Shown one piece after another: positions 1 through 8,081 of a DNA stretch of 64,000 nucleotides. Both the position numbers and the translations under genes were made by a program. Each line of letters opens with the position of its first letter. Positions within the stretch are counted from its first letter, which is position 1. Under the pieces are notes generated by a model. That model was not told the origin of the DNA. It searched no databases and saw only the letters and a program-made list of their open reading frames with translations. Source of the stretch: Omphalotus guepiniiformis (Eukaryota > Basidiomycota > Agaricomycetes > Agaricales > Omphalotaceae); NCBI GenBank assembly GCA_028554645.1, contig JAQOOI010000075.1, forward strand, positions 930,001 to 994,000, read 5' to 3'.

Positions 1-46
1 GCTCGGTGTAGGGATAGCAACTGATCACTCAGAGGCCGTCATCCCT

Positions 47-1240
47 ATGTTCAAACACACCCAATTGGCTTCTTCCCAGACGGAGAAGCTTCTTCATGCC
101 ATTCTCGATTCGTTTCGACTGCAGCGCCGCCGATATCTCAATGTCCGGTCTGGGCGTATTTTGGGGTCTGTCGTACAGAACCTGTACCAACACCAGGCTC
201 CTGCAAAACTAATGAAGTATCCCATTCGTTATTGTTTACCTCTTCTGATAACAGCCGGCTGTGCCGCCACGGCCGTCAAGATCATCGAGCTTGTGTATCC
301 TCGCCGGCAATTCTTCTTCAACGAGCGCTTCTTGCATCGAATGCTACACGCGCTACTTCGATCCCGTCTCCATTTTCTTGCAGTCCGTTTATATCGTTTG
401 TCGAAGGGCTTCCCGGTGGCCGCTCGAGACAGACTCCGCCGTAAACTAGTGCTGGGGCTTGTCCGTGGACGCGCGTCTTCTCTGGCAAAGGGATATTTTA
501 GCAGGCGCTCCCGCAGTTTGCGAGAAAAACTGGCGGATTGTGTGCGCTTTCGAGTTTATACTCCTACTCGAGCTTCATCCTTGAAAGTCCTGCCGCTCTT
601 GGGTCGAAATCCGAGTAACATAGCCAGTATTAAATATGCTTTCATGATCCTCCTCAATTCCAAACGACCTCTTGCTGCGTTACAGCTGATTAAACGTTCA
701 CCGTCCAACGCAGCTCTAACGACCTGGTTTGGAAACGTGTTTCTTCACCACGTTTTTCGCCAATTCCAAACTAGAAATAGTCTTACGAAGAAGGTTATCC
801 GCACCAAGAATTTTCTGGAAGAGAGAATCGGATTCAAACCAGACCGAGTGACTCTCAACATACTCGTCAAATCTATACTACACTGGAAACGGTTTGCTGA
901 CCCGGCCAAAGTCAGAAATCTATTTGACGATATGGTTCGGATTGGATATCCTGCTGGTCCCCGCTGGCGTCGGGAAAATATGGTGCCTTTTGGAACCCGC
1001 GCCGTTCGTCCTGCCCTGCTATCGAATCTTCCGTCTCACATTTCTTTCGAGAGAGACGTGAGGCCGATGTACAAAATGTTCATCAAGGCATTCTATCTAC
1101 GCCATGACGCTGCCTCTGCGAAGACGGTGATTGGGATTATGAAAGATGAGGAAGTTGCAGCTATATCGAGACAAATTCATCGTAACAGGCGACGTTACGA
1201 GGGACTACAGAAACGCGGAACAGGAAGTAGAATTAAGTGA
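47..1240 (+). CDS. PPR-like mitochondrial-type protein, possibly 5'-partial
   Basis: Single uninterrupted reading frame of 397 codons. The frame is also open upstream of this ATG to the window edge, so the true N-terminus may lie outside the window. The protein is very rich in Arg, Lys and Leu. The stretch DRVTLNILVKSILHW followed by VRNLFDDMVRIGYP reads like one pentatricopeptide (PPR) helix pair, and a second helical unit (MYKMFIKAFYLRHD, AKTVIGIM) follows near the C-terminus. PPR proteins bind organellar RNA, and the basic N-terminus would suit a mitochondrial protein. The family call rests on one good repeat only, so an unrelated helical-repeat protein is possible. The RPN7 gene converges on it from the right. 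Confidence 0.5.
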   Translation: MFKHTQLASSQTEKLLHAILDSFRLQRRRYLNVRSGRILGSVVQNLYQHQAPAKLMKYPIRYCLPLLITAGCAATAVKIIELVYPRRQFFFNERFLHRMLHALLRSRLHFLAVRLYRLSKGFPVAARDRLRRKLVLGLVRGRASSLAKGYFSRRSRSLREKLADCVRFRVYTPTRASSLKVLPLLGRNPSNIASIKYAFMILLNSKRPLAALQLIKRSPSNAALTTWFGNVFLHHVFRQFQTRNSLTKKVIRTKNFLEERIGFKPDRVTLNILVKSILHWKRFADPAKVRNLFDDMVRIGYPAGPRWRRENMVPFGTRAVRPALLSNLPSHISFERDVRPMYKMFIKAFYLRHDAASAKTVIGIMKDEEVAAISRQIHRNRRRYEGLQKRGTGSRIK

Positions 1241-1483
1241 CGCGTATGAAGAAGGCTAGAGTGTACCTGTAGTGTTGAATGGTGTTCATGATTCGATTTC
1301 AGAACTCTTAATTTCGGAGCATATATGTCCTTGTTTGTTGGTGTTCCCTAATATCCAATATGCAGTACTGTAACACACTCTCCCGTATCATGCACCCCTG
1401 TCGCGTTATTTGCGGAGAAAGTTCAGCCAATAGAGAATATATTAGTTATCACAAATGCCACAGGTAACAAGAAAGGGAAGCGT

Positions 1484-2922
1484 TCAGTACAGGACTTTAC
1501 TCAATCTCTGTACTTCGTTCAGCAAAATATCACCTTGCCGTATCACCTGGTCAAACTGCGAAATTTTCTTTCCCCATGACTCTGATGTTTTGGTTGTCTC
1601 AACGACCCCAAGCACCTTGTCTATGGATGCGTGTATACGGCCCGTGGAGATAAAGTGAGATAGCTCACTGATGGAGGATGCGTCAGTCATTTTCTGCGGA
1701 CATTTGATGATGACCTCACTGTCTACAAATTCAACGCTGACGCCGAATGCCTGTGCCAGACTTTCTAGAGTAAGGCTTCGGTAGCTCTCTAGGAGCTGTG
1801 CATATGCAAGGATACGCATTTCGCGCACATAAAAGCGTGCGTGAGGAGAGAGGATGCGTGATGGCAGAAGGTGTGTTTGCTCTAATAGAGCGAGATAATC
1901 CAGAATATTAGAGAAAGTCCTGGAAATGCCGGACAATATTCACTCACCGAGAGCTCGGAAAAATTTATCGTAATGACACTCGTAAAGGTTCTTCACCAAG
2001 TCACCGAGAACAGGAAGCTCCGGGAGGGCCTGTATGACCTCTGGAGAGCTGATCAACTATTTAAGAAGTCTGATTAAAGTATCAAACAGACTACTTTAAC
2101 GACGAAACATACCTTTTTCTTCAGATCCACTCTACTTAAAGTGAGTGCCCCTGCAATGACTGCCAACGCGACAAAGTCATTATACTCCAGAAGTTCTGAT
2201 GCGGTGAATGTGGACAGTGCATCAAGTAGAAGTTCACCTCCGCGTTTGAATTGACGAATGGAAAGTAGATGTAGACCTTGATAAACCTTCAGACGGTTCC
2301 GTCGATCCCAGTCCCCTCCTTCCTCTATCAGTCTGTACGAATCAGTATAAACTCTTAAACAGATGAGACACCGCTATTTACTTATCCGCCTTTTCTAGTC
2401 CCCACACTATCAAAGGCTCGTCATTCCAGAAATACCCAATTCGAACTAGAGTCAAGACGATGTCGATCCTGCTCCCAAGGCCTGGCGTCTTTTCCAATGC
2501 AAGCTTCTGCGCATCCACGGCCTTTTCTTTCTCTCCAATACGTGTGAGGAAGTTCGCACGGGCTTTAAGAGCATCGGAAATTTCTGATTCTCCTTCTGTC
2601 GCTTCAGCAGAAGCAAGCGTTTCGTCAAGAGTCTTGAGCGTGGCGGCGTTGGATTCTTGCATTGATGAAAGAAGTGAAGAGTCAAGAGGAAGTAGGGGTT
2701 TCGTTGAAGTCGTTATGGCCTGATAGAATGGTGCCATCTCTAGCGACCAAGTCAGTAGTCTTCGTAGATACGAGTTAGACTGTACGTACGGTCCTCTTGA
2801 ATAGCTTTTAAAGCATCTTTCCGAGATTTATCGTGCAAGCGACTCAGAGATGGATTCGAAAGAATGAAGGCATTCTGAGCGACAGAAAGGTTGGGGATCG
2901 GTAGGACAATATCGTCGGCCAT
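1484..2922 (-). CDS. RPN7: 26S proteasome regulatory subunit Rpn7 (PSMD6)
   Basis: Non-ATPase lid subunit of the 26S proteasome. The start MADDIVLPIPNLSVAQ is typical. A 50-nt intron (2740-2789) follows, then MAPFYQAI. The middle exon has the signature GGDWDRRNRLKVYQGLHLL, followed by ELLEYNDFVALAVIAGAL and VIQALPELPVLGDLVKNLY. The C-terminal PCI domain is complete: FYVREMRILAYAQLLESYRS, then ELSHFISTGRIHASIDKV and QGDILLNEVQRLSKV. One oddity: about 17 extra residues (from SEVIIKCPQ) separate FVD from ELSHF, where other Rpn7 proteins have almost nothing. No GT-AG intron removes them in frame. The gene starts 142 bp from the divergent COG0523 gene. Identification is firm; the treatment of the insert is not. 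Confidence 0.93.
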
Positions 2923-3064
2923 GGCAGCAGTAAAGGTCAATAGTCTAAAGCACCGTGTACGCGTCAGTCAAATGTGTCTCTGTTTGCTTTACACGACCTT
3001 TGGGCAACATGACCAAGCAAGAGGTTAATGATTGACTCTCGTAAGCCTCATTACATGATACTCT

Positions 3065-4363
3065 ATGTCCCAAATTCCCATTACCGTTTTCACTGGCTTT
3101 CTTGGTGCTGGAAAGACGACACTTATTCTCTCCCTCCTCCCTCAACTCCCTAAAGATTATAGAGTTGTTCTTTTGAAGAATGAATACGGCGACGTCGAAG
3201 GTGTGTAAGCAAATCATCTTACCATTAACCATCTCATGTCCACCTTGAAGTCGATAGCAAGCTAGCCAAAGAGTCTAGTCTGACGGCAGTCAGCGAGATT
3301 TTGAATGGATGCATGTGTGCTCTACACACTTTTATAGCCACGTCGTTCTGCTAAAGATCACTGAAAGGTGCTGTGTCCTGGTCGGCCAGATGCAAAATGC
3401 CCTACTAGAGATTAGAGGTAATCATCATTTCAATCGCTTGATGCTCGATGCAAACATCTGCCCTAGATGTATATCTTCCGGATAGAATCATAATAGAATG
3501 CTCGTAGGTGGCTTCTTTACTGGTTTGTTGCAACGTTTTCACTGTCACAGAGGCTCCGCTTTTCCCGCGACGCTGGCCTTCCAGATACGTGAATTGGAAC
3601 GACAAACTGGGGGAGACTTTAAACTCGACTCTATCATCACTGTGGTCGATGCCGAAAACTTTACAGGCTACGAGGATACCTCACCTACCGCCAAGATGCA
3701 AGCGAGCTACACCGACATCATACTGATTGTAAGTACTCAAAAATTCATCGTTGCGAAATTGCCATCAATCTGCATTCATAGAATAAATGGGAACACGTAT
3801 CAGAACGACAGCTGGATACTGTCCTAGACCATCTTCATACTCTCAATGATCTTACGCCAAAGATACGGTGTAACAAGGAGAAGGGCGTAGATCCAAAGCT
3901 TATATTCGGCATAGAGTCACAGCTGTTTTTAGATAAGGACATGCAACTTCCTGATCCTTCACACGACGATGAAGTACAAACTTTGACCTTGTATCGCGGC
4001 TCTTTGCCCGGTCACTCTCACTGCGATGGCTACGACCACGGACATTCTCACGGCACTGGAACAAACGGATACGCAAACCCAGACCACGAAGAGGGAGATG
4101 TCCAGAAGGATCAACTCGTTGCAGGACTAGAAGCCCTCAGCAAAGAGTCCGTTTGGAGAGTAAAAGGTTTCGTACGTGTTAAGGAATCAGATACAGCTTC
4201 AGTTTACATCCTGAACTGGGCCTTTGGGCGGTACGAGCTAACAAAGTCAGAAGAGAAGCTTGAAAGGGGATGTGCTGTAAAGCTAACGGCAATGGGTGAA
4301 CGAGGAGAGCTGCGTAGAGCTGTTGGACCGTTCTGTAGAGGACTGGGCATAATCATTCTGTAA
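3065..4363 (+). CDS. CobW/COG0523-family metal-chaperone GTPase
   Basis: G3E-type P-loop GTPase of the family that delivers zinc or other metals to client proteins. The N-terminus MSQIPITVFTGFLGAGKTT contains the Walker A motif. The family metal-binding motif CMCC is rebuilt only when the intron after GGATGCAT is removed. The Walker B region (RIIIECSG) and the base-recognition motif NKWE (TDIILI-intron-NKWE) follow. The C-terminal CobW domain (SVWRVKGFVRVKE ... FGRYELT) is preceded by a His-rich linker (HSHCDGYDHGHSHG). All five introns traced use GT-AG ends. The CPELVP motif that ties the ZNG1 group to methionine aminopeptidase is absent near the N-terminus, so I do not call it ZNG1; the client metal and protein are unknown. 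Confidence 0.9.
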
Positions 4364-4386
4364 TCTAGACCAGATTAGATTAGAAT

Positions 4387-4392
4387 CACGTG
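4387..4392. promoter_or_regulatory. E-box CACGTG upstream of J-domain gene
   Basis: Palindromic CACGTG 24 nt past the COG0523 stop and about 150 nt upstream of the J-protein ATG. bHLH factors bind this core in fungi. Function is inferred from position only. Confidence 0.25.
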
Positions 4393-4542
4393 CATATGTT
4401 GTGAACGCGATTATCACATGCAATAAGCTGCAATTCTCTGCAATTTTACTCTTCACCCACTCGCATCAGTTACTATAAGTGTTGCACTTACCAGTAACGG
4501 GTCCTCCTCTTCGATTCGCCCTAGGGCTAGCGTTGAGGCGGA

Positions 4543-5739
4543 ATGTTCTCGTATGCTTTATCTACAGGTCAGTTAATCTCTGTTGGGACTTGTGTTTCTC
4601 ATGCTTATCTTCCATGTAGCTACCACCTATTTTCACCTACCAGTGGACGAAGACGAGGATAAAGATATCGCATGTTATCAGCGAAAATATTTGACTTGGA
4701 CATCTGAACCATCCATACCTGACACACCCTCTCCGTCCCCTATCGATCCGGCACCTTCGTCTCAGACAGACCAAGTTATCGAGGAAAGAGCCAAGACACT
4801 ACATAGCGTTCTTGCAAACGACGACTTGTATGATGTTTTGGGCATATCAAGGACGGGTTCTTTTGATAAAGTTACGCTCAGAAGAGCATACTTGCTGCGA
4901 AGTAAAGTATGCCATCCAGAGTGAGTAATGTGGTTACCCCTGACTGAGGTATCTATTCATCTCTTTTTGCGTGTTTCTCCGCAGACAAATTTCCCGCAGA
5001 CAAAGCCCGCGCTACGCTGGCATTCCAAAAGATTGCTGTAGCTTACGATGTCCTTAGCAAGCCCTCATCGAGACGTTTGTATGATTGCCGGTCACCATCC
5101 TCAAATTTCGATGCGTTCGCCGTTCGACCAACTGGATATGCGGAACAGACCTTCCGGAATGCTGTCATAGGGGTATTCAACGATTTCTTAGACGGCGATT
5201 TGGAAGTCGTTCGCACACTTTTGAGTATGTGTTTATAGCCCACTTGGTGTAGAGACGCTGTCCAACCGCATGTCCCCGTATCTCAGAAGCTATCAGTGAC
5301 CTAAACCCATCTTTAACGTTAGGTGACGACGGCATGAATGCGGTTCTTACAGCTTTGCAGAGCATTCGAGAACGCGCCTTGAGTACGTCTTCTTCTTGTT
5401 CACATCTTCTTGATTCTTAACTTTCCTCGTCTGTCAGCCTGTCGAACGTGTATCTTTACGTTACACGCCGAACTATCACGTCTGATTGAAGTCCAACAAG
5501 AGCTGCGCCAGTTGTCATACTTTGATCTCTTTGGTCGATCGCGACTTACAATTCAACTAACCCGTATCACTCTCTGTCTACCCATTGCTCTAGAGAGAGC
5601 ACTTGAAGAGCAGAACGCCATCTACGGCACCGGTCTCCCGCCTGATCCGGAGTCGGGCTCGATAATACCTCGCCATCTAAACGTTCTTATCCGTAGCGTC
5701 GACGTTGCGCTTGAGAAGATGGAACGCATCCTGAAATAG
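4543..5739 (+). CDS. J-domain (Hsp40) co-chaperone, atypical
   Basis: Exon 1 encodes MFSYALST, then a canonical intron. The J domain begins at DLYDVLGISRTGSFDKVTLR, with RRAYLLRSKVCHP as helix II and the HP of the HPD loop, and continues as KFPADKARATLAFQKIAVAY and DVLSKPSSRRLYD. HPD is what stimulates Hsp70 ATPase. The third HPD codon is split by an intron (4921-4984). Canonical GT-AG splicing gives HPE and shifts the frame, whereas the family sequence needs a cut one base away. A second donor (GTAAAG, upstream) restores frame but deletes HPD. The C-terminal third (RLIEVQQELRQLSYFDLF ... IALERALEEQNAIYGTG) is helical and unrecognised. The J domain is certain; whether the locus is intact is not. 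Confidence 0.75.
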
Positions 5740-6208
5740 ACATTCTCATTCTTCGTGTTATAGCCTTGGCTGTGCCTCTTTGCTACCTTATCATTATAAT
5801 TTTTTCTTCTGGTTCTGGGTTTCTAGCACCTACATCCCTATGCTTCACTTATGCATCTTTTCCTAGACATACTTTTTGCGTTATTTACATTGTAGCTATA
5901 GAAGCTAGCATTTCCCTTGCATTGGACCCTCATTACTGGTATTGTACACATATACTGCTTGCGCCGCTTTTTTTTTCCACATGAATATCATCTCTTCAGG
6001 GTTTTGTGCTGAAAGGGTAAAGGGCGGAGTACATGGTACTTATGTAAGCTAACACAGCAAAGAGCCAGCACTGAGCAGAGCAAACGTTTTACTTACCCAT
6101 ATTAACTTCTACCCGCACTTTCCAACTGCGGTCCTCACACTCGTTTTTGCTTCAGTTGCTCTCAAAGTACAGAGCGACTAGCAGAGACATCTACTCTACC
6201 TACCCAGC
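5740..6208. other. intergenic, J-protein 3' end to eIF1A promoter
   Basis: AT- and pyrimidine-rich 3' flank of the J-protein gene, then the eIF1A promoter and leader. The CT-rich leader (around 6160-6208) runs up to the start codon. No further gene seen. Confidence 0.6.
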
Positions 6209-6885
6209 ATGCCGAAGGTGAGTCCATCCCTAATTTTTTTTTCCATTTTTCCCAGTTTGACTCGATTGCTTTCCAGAATAAAGGAAAGGTGCAGCACCGA
6301 TCTTTCTGATATGTCGCTTGATGTTCAGGTCTCGCTCATACTCTTCATCTCGCTGTGAAAATAGGGTGGTAAAAATCGCAGGCGTGGAAAGAACGAGAAC
6401 GATGACGACAAGCGGGAGCTCGTCTTTCGGGAAGACGGACAGGAATACGCTCAGGTCATCAAGATGCTTGGAAACGGTCGTCTAGAGGCGCAATGCTTCG
6501 ATGGGGAGAAACGGTTAGCGCATATACGAGGCAAGATGAGGAAAAAGGTGCGCAAGTGTTTTGCATCAGTCAAGTGCAGGGTGCTGATGGACCGACAGGT
6601 GTGGATCAATCAAGGCGATATAGTCTTGTTGTCTCTGCGAGATTTCCAGGACGACAAAGCCGATGTGATTGTGAAGTATACTGCGGACGAGGCTCGTAAT
6701 CGTAGGTTTTTTTGACCTCCTGTACTCTTTGCATGATTGACATCCTCGGACCACATTCAGTGAAAGCCTACGGAGAATTACCCGAGAATGCTAAAATTAA
6801 CGAGACTGACAACTTTGGGGAAGAAGATGGGGAGTGTACTTTCGAGTTTGGAGACGAGGGAGAGTTGGATATTGATGATATCTAG
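6209..6885 (+). CDS. TIF11: translation initiation factor eIF1A
   Basis: eIF1A binds the 40S A site and promotes scanning and start-codon choice. Five exons join exactly to the family sequence: MPK / NKGK / [20 protein letters not shown] ... [10 protein letters not shown] / [20 protein letters not shown] ... DEARN / [15 protein letters not shown], ending in the acidic tail GELDIDDI. The basic N-terminal tail, the OB fold and the acidic C-terminal tail are all present. Exon 2 is only 12 nt (6277-6288). The intron at 6548-6598 is 51 nt with no in-frame stop, so unspliced RNA would encode 17 extra residues inside the OB fold. All introns have GT-AG ends. Confidence 0.96.
6277..6288 (+). other. 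12-nt micro-exon of eIF1A (NKGK)
   Basis: Lies between TTCCAG and GTGCAG. It supplies exactly the four residues NKGK found between MPK and GGKNRRR in eIF1A, which makes the call strong despite its size. Confidence 0.85.
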
Positions 6886-7339
6886 ATGTTTTACTCGACG
6901 GTCTACTTTGGTTCTGTTCATGATTCTTTCGTGTTGTTTTATGTTCACATCACTGTATACACACTGTATCTGCAACACAGTACGATTTGTTTATAAACGA
7001 TGTAGTTTTCCATTTGAATTCCATGTGAACGGATTCGAAACTGCATCTTGTGTGAGTCATTTTGCCGCTTTGCTGTGCTCTGCGGGCCTGAGGATTAGGC
7101 TGAGGTGTACAAAGATGGTATACAGAATACAGTTACACATGAAAGCGTGTTATTACAGCAGTACTACTATAGATTCTAACGGAACTCGGGGGACCAAATC
7201 CCCCTATACGGAAGAGAGTTCTGTCAAGTGAAGTCAGAGCTCAGTCCATGCGGTTATTATGTCGAATGGCCTTTCTGAATTAGTGCAGAACCGGCTTTCT
7301 CGGATAACTCGAAAACTCCACTGTGACTCAGGCTGGGAG
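6886..7339. other. intergenic between convergent eIF1A and ETFRF1-like genes
   Basis: Shared 3' flanks. A plus-strand open frame runs through it but is only the frame-shifted extension of the last eIF1A exon. Nothing else recognised. Confidence 0.6.
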
Positions 7340-7747
7340 CTAGGAATCAGGATACATGCGCTTCAAGTGGCGATACTTGCGCAGCGAGTACAAAGCGAGC
7401 GTTTCTAGAGCAGTGATGAACGTGATGGAATGTGGGATGAAAGAAAGGGCGCCACACCATTCTTGATATACTCGCCAAGCTTCAAAGCCTTCTCGATTTC
7501 ATCCGGATCGGTCAGATTCCTGTTCTCTGTGTGAAATGAGTCTAGGAAGCAAAAAACGAAGAAGAACACACTCTCAAACATCTGCCTGAGTCTGCGGTGA
7601 AAATCATAACTAGACAGGGGATGGTGAGTATACGGAACGCGTTGGAAATGAATGAAAATCATAAGAAGGATCTGGGTAATCTCTACCAAGACGATGAAGG
7701 GCCTTGTACAAAGCAATAGCTCTGGAACGTGTTGACGGACAAGGCAT
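7340..7747 (-). CDS. LYR-family protein, ETFRF1/LYRM5-like
   Basis: Small mitochondrial LYR protein. In animals ETFRF1/LYRM5 acts on the electron-transfer flavoprotein and strips its FAD. The start MPCPSTRSRAIALYKALHRL and the following GRDYP match the family (LYK variant of the LYR motif). Later exons give EKNRNLTDPDEIEKALKLGE and the hallmark C-terminus ALYSLRKYRHLKRMYPDS. The introns at the EKN and IKNE joins are canonical. The join before RRLRQMFE is problematic: the family-length sequence needs loss of 55 nt between two copies of a 12-nt repeat, with no GT-AG ends. A canonical 52-nt alternative stays in frame but replaces RRLRQ with SFPTRS. Family is clear; the exact product is open. Confidence 0.82.
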
Positions 7748-7797
7748 AAGACGGAAACTAAGGCGCGATTACCTAATCAGGCACTAAGTAGAAGCAG

Positions 7798-7804
7798 AAC
7801 GTGC
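7798..7804 (-). promoter_or_regulatory. Pho4/NUC-1-type site GCACGTT, distal copy
   Basis: AACGTGC on the plus strand, i.e. CACGTT core on the minus strand, 284 nt upstream of the transporter ATG. Pho4-type bHLH factors recognise CACGTG or CACGTT in phosphate-starvation promoters. Placement before a PHO84 homologue makes this plausible, but the core is short. Confidence 0.35.
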
Positions 7805-7991
7805 ATGTCGCTGTAAAAGTGCGGATCTATATCTATATGCATACATCTGTGATCTATATAGTTACAGTATGCAGTGTGCTTGCATGAGGCACACGACACC
7901 GGACTCTGGCTCTGGGTGGGTACTCCGTAAGGGGTTTGGTATGTTTATTTCATTCGGTTGACATCTGTTCCTGATTGGGCAAAGCAGAACG

Positions 7992-7998
7992 AACGTGC
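7992..7998 (-). promoter_or_regulatory. Pho4/NUC-1-type site GCACGTT, proximal copy
   Basis: Second identical AACGTGC, 90 nt upstream of the transporter ATG. Two identical heptamers in 334 nt before a phosphate transporter support phosphate-responsive control, though chance cannot be excluded. Confidence 0.35.
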
Positions 7999-8081
7999 GA
8001 GGGGATCAAGTTGGTTTAGTTCACTTAAATTCTCGCCGCCCTAGCTTCTCCCGCTCTTCACCCCGCTCTTACGCTTATACC

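Larger units (their letters stand above)
7748..8081. promoter_or_regulatory. divergent promoter, ETFRF1-like / phosphate transporter
   Basis: 334-nt shared upstream region. It contains an AT-rich stretch of ctatat repeats near 7820-7865 that could hold TATA elements, and two copies of GCACGTT (annotated separately). The transporter leader is CT-rich. Confidence 0.5.
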
